Positions 1-8,921 of a stretch of 64,000 nt of DNA are shown one piece after another. The stretch covers positions 1-64,000 of the forward strand of contig CAKPSO010000002.1 of NCBI GenBank assembly GCA_934183185.1. Reading direction: 5' to 3'. The notes beneath the pieces were generated by a model. The model had not been told where the DNA came from and searched no databases. It saw nothing but the letters and a program-made list of their open reading frames with translations. Position 1 is the stretch's first letter. Each line of letters starts with the position of its first letter. A program made the position numbers and the translations under genes. Origin of the DNA: an uncultured Bacilli bacterium. Lineage in GTDB: Bacteria > Bacillota_I > Bacilli_A > RF39 > UBA660.

Positions 1-126
1 CTTTACTAAATTATACAAATAATACTATCTCTAGCTATTATTTTATTACTACTTAATCTTATCATACTTTTGCTCCTTATGGAAGCACTTTTAAATTAAA
101 ATTTACATTCAGTTAATATTTTACAT

Positions 127-160
127 AGAAAAAAATTGAATACTAATTAGTACTCAATTT
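127..160 (-). terminator. Rho-independent terminator after phosphomannomutase gene
   Basis: Read on the minus strand, a 12-bp near-perfect stem (AAATTGAGTACT paired with AGTATTCAATTT around an AATT loop) is followed directly by a run of T. It overlaps the end of the coding region. The remaining leftmost bases (1-126) show no gene. Confidence 0.75.
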
Positions 161-1530
161 ACTTATTATATTCATCAATCAATACCATGAATTCATTCTT
201 TAATTCTTCCATGATGCTTTCAGATTTTCCTTCAAATCTAGCAGTTATATTTGGTCCAGTATTACTTGCTCTAACTAATGCCCAACCATCTTCTTTTTCT
301 ACTCTTACGCCATCGATATCAATAACCTTATAACCTTTTTCAATACAATAATTCTTTATCTTATTAATTACTTCTAACTTCTTAGTATCAGCTGATGGTA
401 TCTTAATTTCAGGGGTAGAATAATACTTTGGTATACCCTCTAATAATTTGCTCATAGACTTAGTTGTTTGACATAGTATTTCAATAATACGTAATCCTGC
501 ATATAATCCTGAATCAAATCCTGGAAATTTATCTCTAAAGAATACATGGCCACTAAATTCTCCCCCAAATATACAATCATTATCTTTAGTAGCAGCTTTG
601 GTGTATGAATTACCTGTTCTACTAATAATAGGTGTACCACCTAATCTTTCTATTTCTTCTGGTAATGCCTTACTACATTTTACATCATATAAAACTCTTT
701 TGTTTTCAGAAACTGGTAATAAAGACCTAATAATAGCTATCATATACTTATCACATGGAATGTATGTACCATTTTCATCTACTATTCCAACACGATCTCC
801 ATCTCCATCAAAAGCTATACCTATATCAGCTTTTAATTCTACAACAGTATCCTTTAATACCTTTAAGTTTTCTTCTACACATGGATCTGGATGATGATTT
901 GGGAAACTTGGATCACTATCACCATATAAAACTGCTAAATCCATTCCTAATAAATTATATATTTCTGGAGCAATAATACTAGTAGTACCATTACCGCAAT
1001 CAATTACTACTCTTAATTTACGTATAGGATTTAAATCAATAGATGATAGTAATAACTTAATATACTCTTCTCTTACATCATAACTACTTTCCATACCATT
1101 ACCACTGTCAAAGTTACCCTGCTGTAAAAATTCATAAAACTCTCTAATCATTTCTCCTCTAGCATTACCTCTATCATCAAAAGCAAACTTAAAGCCATTG
1201 TCGTCTTTAGGATTATGACTAGCAGTTACCATTACTCCAGCATTAGTATTATTTAATATGCAAGCATAATAATACATAGGAGTAGTAACTAAACCTAGAT
1301 TAATAACATCAATACCAGTAGATAATATACCCTTAATTAAATTATCAGCTAGTTCATCTGATGAATAACGATTATCTCTGCCAACTGTACATTTACTCTG
1401 ATTAAATCTCTTAATATAAGTACCAAAGGCTCTACCAAAAATATAAGCAATATTACCATTAATATCTACTGGGTATACACCCCTTACATCATATTCACGA
1501 AAAATAGTTTGTTTTATTTCTGGATACATA
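159..1530 (-). CDS. manB: Phosphomannomutase / phosphoglucomutase
   Basis: Alpha-D-phosphohexomutase family enzyme that interconverts hexose 1- and 6-phosphates for envelope sugar synthesis. All four family signatures are visible: the phosphoserine loop TASHNP near residue 105, the metal loop DGDGDR near 245, the sugar-binding GGEFSGH near 330, and the phosphate-binding loop RASNTGPN near 425. Total length of about 456 residues is normal. The open frame begins at a GTG at 1538, but that codon overlaps an AGGAAG ribosome site. The ATG at 1530, 8 bases downstream of that site, is the better start. Mannomutase versus glucomutase specificity cannot be settled by eye. Confidence 0.93.
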
Positions 1531-1571
1531 TTATACACTTCCTATCTTAATCATTATATCATCATTTTTCC

Positions 1572-1600
1572 AAAGAAAAAAGGAAATATTTTCCTTCTTT
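1572..1600 (-). terminator. Terminator after yneF-like gene
   Basis: On the minus strand a stem AAAGAAGGAAAA / TTTCCTTTTTTCTTT with a T-rich 3' side lies between the yneF-like gene and the phosphomannomutase gene. The stem is weak and AT-rich. Confidence 0.5.
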
Positions 1601-1603
1601 ACA

Positions 1604-1819
1604 CTACATATACTTTTCCATTGATTTCATCATCTGATTTACTTGTTTTTGACTAGGTTTTCTACCCATTTGCATCATTAATGCCTTAATCATTTCCTCA
1701 TTAATAGGAGGATTCTTTTTTAAATATTTCATCATATATTTACGAGCTATAAAGAAGCCAATTACAGCTCCAACTATTAATATACCTAGTACTTTTAAAA
1801 TGTCTAATACCATTTGCAT
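1604..1819 (-). CDS. yneF: YneF family (UPF0154) small membrane protein
   Basis: Small protein of about 71 residues with one N-terminal membrane helix followed by the signature FFIARKYMMKYLKKNPP and the tail MMQMGRKPSQKQVNQMM, which is diagnostic of the UPF0154/YneF family. Its molecular function is unknown. The open frame starts at an ATG at 1828 that directly abuts AGGAG. The ATG at 1819, nine bases downstream, has proper spacing and is preferred. It lies downstream of a sirA-like gene and transketolase, the same order as tkt-sirA(yneE)-yneF in Bacillus subtilis, which supports both assignments. Confidence 0.92.
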   Translation of the reverse strand: MQMVLDILKVLGILIVGAVIGFFIARKYMMKYLKKNPPINEEMIKALMMQMGRKPSQKQVNQMMKSMEKYM

Positions 1820-1860
1820 AATTGTCATCTCCTAGACTTATTTTACTAAATATTATTACT

Positions 1861-2286
1861 TTATACAAGCATTTTTACATCTTTCAACCAAAAATAATCT
1901 TGATAAGTAAAATCACATATAAAATATTCATTGCCAAAAGTATTAAGTATATTAAAGAAAGAAGAATAATTATGGTTAGCAGTTATTAATATATAACTAT
2001 TCTTAATAGTAAGTACACTTATCTCATCTTTATATAGATTATTTATAATATGATCGTTACCGCTTTTAGAATATACCATATCATTATGATATTTAATATA
2101 TATAGCTTTATTTAATTCATAACGATCTATTTTATCTGTAAGTTGAGTAAATAAGTTAAAGCCATAATCTATTTCATGTTTTTTCATATAATATAAATGT
2201 CTTAATACTTCAAATAAACTTCTACTATTTTCTTCGTATAATTGTATGAATTCTTTTTTTATACGAAATACGAAATAAGTTCTCAT
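1861..2286 (-). CDS. sirA: SirA-like sporulation inhibitor of replication
   Basis: Protein of about 141 residues resembling Bacillus SirA, which binds domain I of DnaA and blocks re-initiation of replication when cells enter sporulation. The start (RTYFVFRIKKEF) and end (FICDFTYQDYFWLKDVKMLV) follow the pattern of B. subtilis SirA (YLIKEEF at the start; DFNSKRYGWLNPVK at the end). The gene sits exactly between tkt and yneF, as in Bacillus. The best start is the ATG at 2286, preceded by GGTGA. Upstream ATG/GTG codons in the same frame overlap the ribosome site. A terminator separates it from tkt, so it probably has its own promoter. Homology is inferred from remembered sequence and synteny. 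Confidence 0.75.
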   Translation of the reverse strand: MRTYFVFRIKKEFIQLYEENSRSLFEVLRHLYYMKKHEIDYGFNLFTQLTDKIDRYELNKAIYIKYHNDMVYSKSGNDHIINNLYKDEISVLTIKNSYILITANHNYSSFFNILNTFGNEYFICDFTYQDYFWLKDVKMLV

Positions 2287-2308
2287 CAACATCACCAGTT
2301 AAAGCATA

Positions 2309-2341
2309 CAAAAAAAGAAGTGAAAATTATGTCGTTTTCAC
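2309..2341 (-). terminator. Terminator between tkt and sirA
   Basis: On the minus strand the arms GTGAAAA and TTTTCAC enclose a short loop and are followed by TTCTTTTTTT. It would end the tkt transcript before the sirA-like gene, so co-transcription would need read-through. Confidence 0.75.
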
Positions 2342-2343
2342 TC

Positions 2344-4332
2344 CTATTTTAATAAATTTTCTATTTTAGTAGTTATATCATCTACGTTAAAGCCATATTG
2401 TTTACATATTTCTTCTTTACTACCACTTTTTCCAAATTTATCTAATGTGATTAGGTATTTATCATTATATACAAATTGATTCCATGAGTATGATGATGAT
2501 GGTTCAATAACGAATGTTTTAGTACCTAATGGTAGTATTTCTTGTTTATATTCATCTTTTTGTTTATTAAATAGTTCTATTGATATAAATGATACTACTC
2601 TTAGATCAAATCCTTTTTCTTCTAGCCTGTTAGCTACTTCTAGGGCTAAATCTACTTCTTCACCTGAAGCTATAATAATTCCACTAAGGTTTTTAAGTTC
2701 TTTTTTAATGATATAGCCGCCTTTTACTACATCTTTGATACTGGTATTATTTTTAGTATTAACAGAATTCCTGCTTAATGATATTACGCTAGGTCCATTA
2801 GTTTTATTCATTATATATTGGTATGTTCCAATTAATTCATTTATATCAGCTGGTCTAAATACTTCTAGATTAGGAATAGAACGTAATGATACTAACTGTT
2901 CTACTGGTTGATGTGTTGGGCCATCTTCTCCTATAGTAATAGAATCATGAGTAAAGATATATGTTACTGGTAGATTCATAATACTAGATAGACGTATAGC
3001 TGGTTTCATATAATCTGAGAAAGCCATAAATGTTGAAGCGAAGGTACGTATTCCTGATAAGCTAATACCATTTAGAATAGCTGCCATAGCGTGTTCACGA
3101 ACTCCAAACCAGATGTTTTTACCGGTTCTATTAGTTGGGGAGAAGTCACCCATATCTTCTAAATAAGTTTTGGTTGAAGAACTAAGATCAGCACTACCGC
3201 CCATTATAAATGGGTAAGTTTTAGCATATTGATTTAGTATTTTACCATTAGTTACTCTTAGGGCTTCATTTTCAGTAGCTATAATAGAATAATCGATATT
3301 ATTATCTAGAATAATACTATTCTTCTGAGTTAAATTTTCTAAATCAGCTTTATCTTCTGGCGTAAGTCTTGCTTCTGTTTCTAATGATGCCTTATAGTAA
3401 GGCTCTATTCTCTCATGAATTAATCCTTGCATTAAGTCTATAGTATCTTGAGAGACAGTAAATGGTATATCGCGTAGTCCTAACTGAGTTTTAATAGTCT
3501 TTATTTCTTCTTTATCTAAAACCATACCATGAGCAAGGTTAGTTCCTTGATTTTTAGAATATCTTCCTATTACAGTTTGAACTATAATTAGCGTTGGTTT
3601 ATCGATTGATGTTTTAGCTTTTTCAATAGCATGATCTAGGCTAGTTAAATCTTCTCCATCCTGTACTACTAGAACATTCCAATTCATTCCTTGAAATCTA
3701 GTCATAACGTTTTCTGTAAAAGTCATATTAATATTTCCATCTAATGTGACTTGGTTACAATCATATATAGCTATTAAATGACTTAGTTTTAAAGTACCAG
3801 CTAAAGATGCAGCTTCATATGATACTCCTTCCATTAAATCACCATCACTACATAATGTATATGTATAATAGTTTATGAATGGTAGGTTCTTTTTCAAATA
3901 ATAGTTACGTAAGTATTCTTCAGATATAGCCATACCTACTGCTGATGCAAAGCCTTGCCCTAATGGTCCAGTAGTCATATCAACCCCAGGCGTTACTCCA
4001 TATTCAGGATGTCCAGGTGTTTTAGAATCTATTTTTCTGAATTGTTTCAAATCTTCTAAAGTTAAATCGTAACCTGATATAAATAAAGTTGCATAGAGTA
4101 AAGCAGAAGCATGACCGCATGATAACACGAAATGATCCCTATTATACCATTTAGGATCCTCAGGATTTATTTTTAAGTGTTTTGCGTAAAGTGTATATAG
4201 TATTGGTGCAGCATCTAATACTATTCCTGAATGACCACTACCAGCTTCATTAATCATGTCAAGTGCTAAGCAACGTATTGTATCAACTATTTTTTTCTCT
4301 TCTGTAGACTTATCTTTATCCCAAAATAACAT
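2344..4332 (-). CDS. tkt: Transketolase
   Basis: Thiamine-diphosphate enzyme of the non-oxidative pentose phosphate pathway that moves two-carbon units between sugar phosphates. The 662-residue length is normal. The N-terminal pyrophosphate domain has GHSG (residues 32-35), the GPLGQG loop near 122 and the ThDP motif GDGDLMEGVSYEAASLAG near 160, in which the segment after SDG is typical. The central pyrimidine domain contains the catalytic Glu in FGVREHAM near 415 and the HDS(I/V)xxGEDGPTHQPVEQL transketolase signature near 465. AGGAG lies 8 bases before the ATG. It begins the conserved tkt-sirA-yneF block. Confidence 0.97.
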   Translation of the reverse strand: MLFWDKDKSTEEKKIVDTIRCLALDMINEAGSGHSGIVLDAAPILYTLYAKHLKINPEDPKWYNRDHFVLSCGHASALLYATLFISGYDLTLEDLKQFRKIDSKTPGHPEYGVTPGVDMTTGPLGQGFASAVGMAISEEYLRNYYLKKNLPFINYYTYTLCSDGDLMEGVSYEAASLAGTLKLSHLIAIYDCNQVTLDGNINMTFTENVMTRFQGMNWNVLVVQDGEDLTSLDHAIEKAKTSIDKPTLIIVQTVIGRYSKNQGTNLAHGMVLDKEEIKTIKTQLGLRDIPFTVSQDTIDLMQGLIHERIEPYYKASLETEARLTPEDKADLENLTQKNSIILDNNIDYSIIATENEALRVTNGKILNQYAKTYPFIMGGSADLSSSTKTYLEDMGDFSPTNRTGKNIWFGVREHAMAAILNGISLSGIRTFASTFMAFSDYMKPAIRLSSIMNLPVTYIFTHDSITIGEDGPTHQPVEQLVSLRSIPNLEVFRPADINELIGTYQYIMNKTNGPSVISLSRNSVNTKNNTSIKDVVKGGYIIKKELKNLSGIIIASGEEVDLALEVANRLEEKGFDLRVVSFISIELFNKQKDEYKQEILPLGTKTFVIEPSSSYSWNQFVYNDKYLITLDKFGKSGSKEEICKQYGFNVDDITTKIENLLK

Positions 4333-4373
4333 ATATTTTCACTCCTATCATTATTAGTATAACATAATTCATA

Positions 4374-4398
4374 GAAAAAGACGATTTTACTCGTCTTC
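4374..4398 (-). terminator. Terminator overlapping the stop of the BIG2 surface protein gene
   Basis: Minus-strand stem GAAGACGA / TCGTCTTT with a TTTTTC tail. The 5' arm lies inside the last codons of the upstream surface-protein gene. Confidence 0.8.
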
Positions 4399-5790
4399 GA
4401 ATAATTTTTCTACATCATTACGTACTTTTTCATCTGATTTATTATCAACAAAATCATCTGGTCTAAACTCACGTGTAGCTTCTAAATCACCGGGCATAAT
4501 ACTATTTGATTTTTTAGTAGTACTTTCTTCTTTAACATCATTATCAGTTTGGTTAATGGTTTCTTTTTCTTTTTCTTTTTCTTTATCTTTATCTATATTT
4601 TTATTTTTCTTTTTACTTTTCTTATCTTTCTTTTTAGTTGATGTAATTATATAGAAGTATATACCTATACCACCAATAGCTAATAGAATAAGGCAACCAA
4701 TAGTTACAAAAACATATCTTAAGGTATGATTAGAACCACTATCTTCATCTGATGTTCCTACTCCCGTAGCATTACTAGAAGTTGGTGATGTATATTTACT
4801 AGAATGTCCTGTTTCTACTCTTTCATCTTCAGCTAATCTAGTAACTACTATTTTATATGTCCTTTGATTACCAGAGGTATCAGTAACTGTAACTGTAACT
4901 GTATTTTTACCAACTATTAAGCCAGTTGCTCCAGTAATTTTTACGGTAGCATTACTATCTTCAGTAGCAGCTTGAATAGTAACATCCGTTGCTTCAAATG
5001 GAATATCTGCTGTATATTCTAGAATATTAGTATTAAATGTTTCGTTTAGGGCATACCCTTTTATCTTAAGTGATTTTAAGTTTAGGTTTGATTCTTCTTT
5101 TTTTACTGTAAATTTATAAGTCTTATTAGTTTTACCATCTTCAGCTGTTACTACTACTTTAACGATAGTACCGGTATGAATTGATGAATTATTAGCTATT
5201 TTAGTTCCAGCTTTTTTATCAGATAATTCAATATTGAATTCTAGTTCAGTAACATCTTTAGCTACAGTTACTATATATTCTTCATCTGATTGTTTAAAAG
5301 CTTTATCTAAAGTACCATTTTTGATACTTAGATTTTTTATAGTTGCATCATTTGATTTAACTGTTTCTTGTTTTGCTGCTACTTCTATTTCACAGGTAGC
5401 TTTTTTAGCTTGATCATCTTTTGCAGAAGCTGTAATAGTTGCATTTCCAGCTTTTATAGCTGTTACTTTACCATTTTCATCAACAGTAGCTACGCTGGTA
5501 TTACTACTAGACCAAGTGATTTTGGTATTAGTTGCGTTATCTGGTGTAACTGTAGCTTCTAACTGCTTTGTATCACCTACTACCATGTTAATTTTACTTA
5601 ATGATAGATTAACACCAGTTACTGCTATAGTTGGTTCAACTGATGGTGTTGGAGTTGGTGATACTACTGGATTAGTAGTTGGCGTTGGAGTTGGTTCTCC
5701 CTCCTCAGCAAAAGCCATAGTTGGCATTAATAATAGCATTGTGGTTATAATTAATAACTTATTTCGTTTCTTCATATTAAATATAGACAT
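4387..5790 (-). CDS. Membrane-anchored surface protein with BIG2 and cadherin-like domains
   Basis: A 467-residue cell-surface protein. A signal peptide (KKRNKLLIITTMLLLMPTMAFA, residues about 7-28) is followed by a Pro/Thr linker (about 31-53), a bacterial Ig-like group 2 domain (about 56-140, with ITWSSSNTSVATVDENGKVTA-type sequence) and two cadherin-like beta-sandwich modules (about 145-232 and 235-318). After a Ser/Thr spacer comes a transmembrane helix (about 358-382), then a highly charged Lys/Glu cytoplasmic tail of about 80 residues ending EKLFEDE. There is no LPXTG motif. Anchoring is therefore by the membrane helix, and the long acidic-basic tail could contact cytoplasmic partners. 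Ligand unknown. GAGGG precedes the ATG. Confidence 0.8.
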   Translation of the reverse strand: MSIFNMKKRNKLLIITTMLLLMPTMAFAEEGEPTPTPTTNPVVSPTPTPSVEPTIAVTGVNLSLSKINMVVGDTKQLEATVTPDNATNTKITWSSSNTSVATVDENGKVTAIKAGNATITASAKDDQAKKATCEIEVAAKQETVKSNDATIKNLSIKNGTLDKAFKQSDEEYIVTVAKDVTELEFNIELSDKKAGTKIANNSSIHTGTIVKVVVTAEDGKTNKTYKFTVKKEESNLNLKSLKIKGYALNETFNTNILEYTADIPFEATDVTIQAATEDSNATVKITGATGLIVGKNTVTVTVTDTSGNQRTYKIVVTRLAEDERVETGHSSKYTSPTSSNATGVGTSDEDSGSNHTLRYVFVTIGCLILLAIGGIGIYFYIITSTKKKDKKSKKKNKNIDKDKEKEKEKETINQTDNDVKEESTTKKSNSIMPGDLEATREFRPDDFVDNKSDEKVRNDVEKLFEDE

Positions 5791-5835
5791 TTTACTACCC
5801 TCTCTTTACTATATCAATGAGTATATCATATTTAA

Positions 5836-5869
5836 TAGAAAAAGGAAAGCTATTTTGTGTGCTTTCCTT
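5836..5869 (-). terminator. Terminator after htpG
   Basis: Minus-strand 9-bp perfect stem AAGGAAAGC / GCTTTCCTT followed by TTTTC. It overlaps the htpG stop codon. Confidence 0.85.
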
Positions 5870-7742
5870 ATACTAAATGGTCACAAATTAAATTACTAAG
5901 TTCAGTTGGATTATCTATAGGTAATCCCTCTATTAAACGGGCTTGAGCATATAATATTTTACTATATTCTTTTACTGCTTCTGGATTTTCTTGGTAAAGA
6001 TTTTTTAGTTTTTCAAAAATTGGATGTTTTTCATTTATTTCTAGAATGGTAGTTGCTTTTACATTTTCATCTGTAGGCATAGCATTAATAACTTTCTCCA
6101 TTTCAATAGAAACATTACCATCACTAACTAGACATACTGGGTGATTTTTTAGTTGGTTAGTAATACGTACATCTTTAACATCTTTTATTGCTTCTTTCAT
6201 TAATTCTAGCATATCATGATTGTCTTTATTTATTTTTTCAAGATCTTTCTTTTCTTCTTCTGAAGCAAGATCTAGTTTATTAGTAGAAGCATTAATAAAT
6301 TTTTTATTTTCATATTCTCCAAGTGTCTGTAATACAAATTCATCTACGTAATCAGTACAATATAGAACATCATAGTTCTTATCCTTTAACTGTTCTACTT
6401 GCGGAAGTAAGGCTATTTTGTTTATATTTTCACCACAAGCATAGTAAATGGTAGTTTGATCTTTAGACATATTATCTATATATTCTTTTAATGTTATTAG
6501 TTTTTCTTGTTTACCAGAATGGAATAAAAGTAAATCTTTTAGACTATCTTTATGAATACCAAATTCATTGTAGATACCAAATTTTAATTGCATACCGAAG
6601 GCTTTATAAAATTTTTCATAGTCCTCACGATTATCTTTTAACATTATTTCTAGTTCTTTTTTAATTTTTGATTCAATATTTTTAGCTATTAGCTGTAATT
6701 TATGATCTTTTTGAAGCATTTCCCTAGAAATGTTAAGTGATAAGTCTGGGCTATCTACTACTCCCTTTACAAAACTAAAGTAATCTGGCAATAAGTCACT
6801 ACATTTTTCCATGATTAGAACTCCATTTGAGTATAATTGAAGTCCTTTTTCAAATTCTTTACTGTAATAATCAAGGGAAGCATGAGATGGAATATATAGT
6901 AATGAATTAAATGAGACAAGTCCTTCTAGTGAGTTATGTATTACTCTTAGCGGTTTTTCATAATCAAAGAATTTATCACTATAGAAAGTATCATACTCAT
7001 CTTCAGATATTTTATTCTTATCACGTTTCCAAATAGGGATTAATGTATTAATAGTCTTTATTTCTTTAACAGTTTCGTATTCATCACTGTTTTCTTTTTT
7101 CTTTCTAGATTCTACTTCCATTTGAATAGGATATGTGATGTAATCGGAATACTTTTTAATTAAATGTTCGATAGTATATGTGTCTAGGTATTGATCATAG
7201 TCTTCATCATCTGTATTTTCCTTGATAGTTAAAATTATTTTAGTACCATTATCTTTTTTATCTGTTTTTTCAATGGTATAGCCATCTATACCGGTAGATG
7301 TCCATTTATACGCCTCATCGCTAGTAAATGATTTAGTGATTACTTCTACTTTGTTGCTTACCATAAATGCTGAATAGAAGCCAACTCCAAATTGTCCAAT
7401 TATATCAATGTTTTCCTTAGCTTCGTTTTCTTCTTTGAATGATAGAGAGCCACTTTTTGCAATAGTACCAAGATTGTCTTCAAGCTCTTCTTTAGTCATA
7501 CCACAACCAGCATCAGTAATAGTTAGAGTTCTTTTATCTTTATTAATTTCAATAAAAATTTTAAAATCGTCTAAGTTTACTTTAACATCTTGATTAGTTA
7601 ATGATAAGTAATGAAGTTTATCCATTGCATCACTGGCGTTAGAAATTATTTCTCTTAGAAATATTTCTTTATTTGTATAGATTGAATTAATCATTAAATC
7701 CATTAATTTTTTTGATTCTGCTTTAAATTGGTGTTTTGCCAT
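5868..7742 (-). CDS. htpG: Chaperone protein HtpG (Hsp90 family)
   Basis: ATP-dependent cytosolic chaperone of 624 residues, the usual bacterial length. The GHKL ATPase domain shows NASDAMDKL (ATP/Mg site, near residue 35), DAGCGMT (near 78) and GQFGVGFYSAFMV (lid, near 118). The middle and C-terminal dimerization domains follow, without a eukaryotic-type MEEVD tail. AGGAGA lies 8 bases before the ATG. A consensus sigma-A promoter overlapped by a CIRCE-like operator lies just upstream, so HrcA control is likely. It is monocistronic, bounded by its own terminator. Confidence 0.97.
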   Translation of the reverse strand: MAKHQFKAESKKLMDLMINSIYTNKEIFLREIISNASDAMDKLHYLSLTNQDVKVNLDDFKIFIEINKDKRTLTITDAGCGMTKEELEDNLGTIAKSGSLSFKEENEAKENIDIIGQFGVGFYSAFMVSNKVEVITKSFTSDEAYKWTSTGIDGYTIEKTDKKDNGTKIILTIKENTDDEDYDQYLDTYTIEHLIKKYSDYITYPIQMEVESRKKKENSDEYETVKEIKTINTLIPIWKRDKNKISEDEYDTFYSDKFFDYEKPLRVIHNSLEGLVSFNSLLYIPSHASLDYYSKEFEKGLQLYSNGVLIMEKCSDLLPDYFSFVKGVVDSPDLSLNISREMLQKDHKLQLIAKNIESKIKKELEIMLKDNREDYEKFYKAFGMQLKFGIYNEFGIHKDSLKDLLLFHSGKQEKLITLKEYIDNMSKDQTTIYYACGENINKIALLPQVEQLKDKNYDVLYCTDYVDEFVLQTLGEYENKKFINASTNKLDLASEEEKKDLEKINKDNHDMLELMKEAIKDVKDVRITNQLKNHPVCLVSDGNVSIEMEKVINAMPTDENVKATTILEINEKHPIFEKLKNLYQENPEAVKEYSKILYAQARLIEGLPIDNPTELSNLICDHLV

Positions 7743-7775
7743 AATAATCGTCTCCTTTACATATTGGCATAAAGT

Positions 7776-7804
7776 AATATAACTCTATTTTTGGCAGTTG
7801 TCAA
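7776..7804 (-). promoter_or_regulatory. Sigma-A promoter of htpG
   Basis: On the minus strand TTGACA (complement of 7799-7804) is separated by exactly 17 bases from TATATT (complement of 7776-7781). Transcription would begin about 25 bases before the htpG start codon. Confidence 0.85.
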
Positions 7805-7817
7805 TAATGAGTGCTAA
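7791..7817 (-). promoter_or_regulatory. CIRCE-like HrcA operator overlapping the htpG promoter
   Basis: The minus strand reads TTAGCACTC, nine bases, then AACTGCCAA. The left arm is a perfect CIRCE half-site and the right arm matches GAGTGCTAA at 6 of 9 positions. The inverted repeat covers the -35 box, the expected position for HrcA repression. In Bacillus htpG is not usually a CIRCE gene, so this assignment rests on the sequence match. Confidence 0.7.
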
Positions 7818-7822
7818 TTTTT

Positions 7823-8083
7823 TTAGCTATTATAAAGAAAATTTGATTTAATGTATTCTAATAAATCTTTAAATTTTATTTTCTTTTCATAACCATTTAT
7901 AAATATATCATCACATTCATCAAACATTAAGTAATCTATTTCATTAATAGTTATTATATGAGGTTTAACATAAGCAAACTTACATATCATATCAACTTTC
8001 TTTTTTAATTTCTCACTTATATTTAATTCTTTAGTTTCTATTGTTAACACATAATCACTCTCACTTTTTTTCTTAAATAACAA
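7823..8083 (-). CDS. Small hypothetical protein, paralogue of the att-associated ORF at 12572
   Basis: Up to 86 residues, function unknown. It resembles the small protein at 12572-12844: both have an I-C-x-F core, then P-H-I/K-I-I, L-x-F, (D/E)I-(F/Y)-I and a final KIK-(F/I)-x-(D/E)-L-x-(E/D)-Y-(I/L)-K. The open frame begins at a TTG inside the T-tract of a terminator with no ribosome site. A GTG at 8050 preceded by GAGAGTGAT aligns with the paralogue's start and is a better candidate (75 residues). It lies immediately left of the first att-like module and is likely part of the element family, possibly decayed. Confidence 0.55.
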   Translation of the reverse strand: MLFKKKSESDYVLTIETKELNISEKLKKKVDMICKFAYVKPHIITINEIDYLMFDECDDIFINGYEKKIKFKDLLEYIKSNFLYNS

Positions 8084-8106
8084 AAAAAACTAACATTTGT
8101 GTTAGT
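8082..8106 (-). terminator. Terminator of att module A
   Basis: Minus-strand stem ACTAACA / TGTTAGT with a 4-base loop, followed by eight T. Each of the three att-like modules has a terminator at the equivalent position. Confidence 0.8.
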
Positions 8107-8111
8107 GCTTA

Positions 8112-8225
8112 TTACTCTCGAGACTTTAAAAGTTCGAGTTTTCTATCTATATGGTGCGAGCGACGTAGAGGTCTACAACTTTTTTTCGGCAATAACGATT
8201 CATATGAATCAATCTATATAAATTA
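8112..8225. repeat. Att-like module A (left end of tandem element array)
   Basis: It contains a degenerate inverted repeat built on CTCGA...TCGAG (8117-8136), then the core TGGTGCGAG (8152-8160), then CGTAG/CTACAAC and a GATTCATATGAATC palindrome. The sequence to the right of the core matches module B at 10418-10480, which marks a shared element end. To the left the match to B and C is looser. Confidence 0.6.
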
Positions 8226-8304
8226 TACACTTATTATAAATAATAATAAAGTTTTTTTAATAAAAGCCATTTAAAAATAGTCTAAAAATTAGACTATTTC
8301 GCTA

Positions 8305-8847
8305 TTACATAGTTCTTCCAGATTTTTTCGAACTTTGAATAGAAGCTAAAACTTCTTCTCTTAATCCTAAACCTTCTACATAAGAATTTAATAATTCATC
8401 TGCTTCTTCAAAAGAAATACTTTCTTTATCAGTAATTGATGATAATGGTTTCATTCCAATTGCTGGATCATATTCACCGTTAATTTTAGAAACAACATTA
8501 GCAACTTTCATTTTTTCTTCACCATCAAATTCTTTAGCAAATCTAGCAATACTATCACCAATTGCACTATATGATTTTGGTTGTGAATTTTCCCAGTTTA
8601 ATTCTCCAAGAACTACATTACCAGTTAAATCTTCATATAATTGAACGCCTTCTAATTTTGGTGTTCCTATTCCAGTCATATTAATTGGATGAATACTTTG
8701 ACTTATAATATCTTGACCAATTCCATCTACTTTTTTAAATATACCTACACCATATTCACCTGTAGTTTGTTTTTCTCCATCTTGTTCCATGTATTTTTGA
8801 TATACTGCAACAAATGAATTTTGAACATTAATATTTTCCATTTCCAT
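8305..8847 (-). CDS. Hypothetical protein of the first element
   Basis: A 180-residue soluble-looking protein that I do not recognise. It has no signal peptide or membrane helix. It begins MEMENINVQNSFVAVYQKYM and has a C-terminal helical segment rich in Glu. AGGAGG lies 7 bases before the ATG, so it is probably translated. Its reading frame is slightly richer in G+C than the neighbouring element genes. It is the last gene of segment 1 before module A. Confidence 0.65.
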   Translation of the reverse strand: MEMENINVQNSFVAVYQKYMEQDGEKQTTGEYGVGIFKKVDGIGQDIISQSIHPINMTGIGTPKLEGVQLYEDLTGNVVLGELNWENSQPKSYSAIGDSIARFAKEFDGEEKMKVANVVSKINGEYDPAIGMKPLSSITDKESISFEEADELLNSYVEGLGLREEVLASIQSSKKSGRTM

Positions 8848-8921
8848 ATTTATACCTCCTTGTACAATTTAATTATATCATAAATATTGTTAAATCAATC
8901 TTTTTTTATAATTATTTTACA

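Noticed and set aside
452..976. Plus-strand and alternative-frame open frames inside the phosphomannomutase gene
   Set aside because: No ribosome sites and low-complexity Leu/Ile/His composition; they are shadows of the conserved gene.
8141..8225. Att module A as a degenerate tRNA gene (it ends like ...CGCACCA)
   Set aside because: No acceptor stem or anticodon arm can be folded; only the short CCA-end core is shared with tRNA-Leu.
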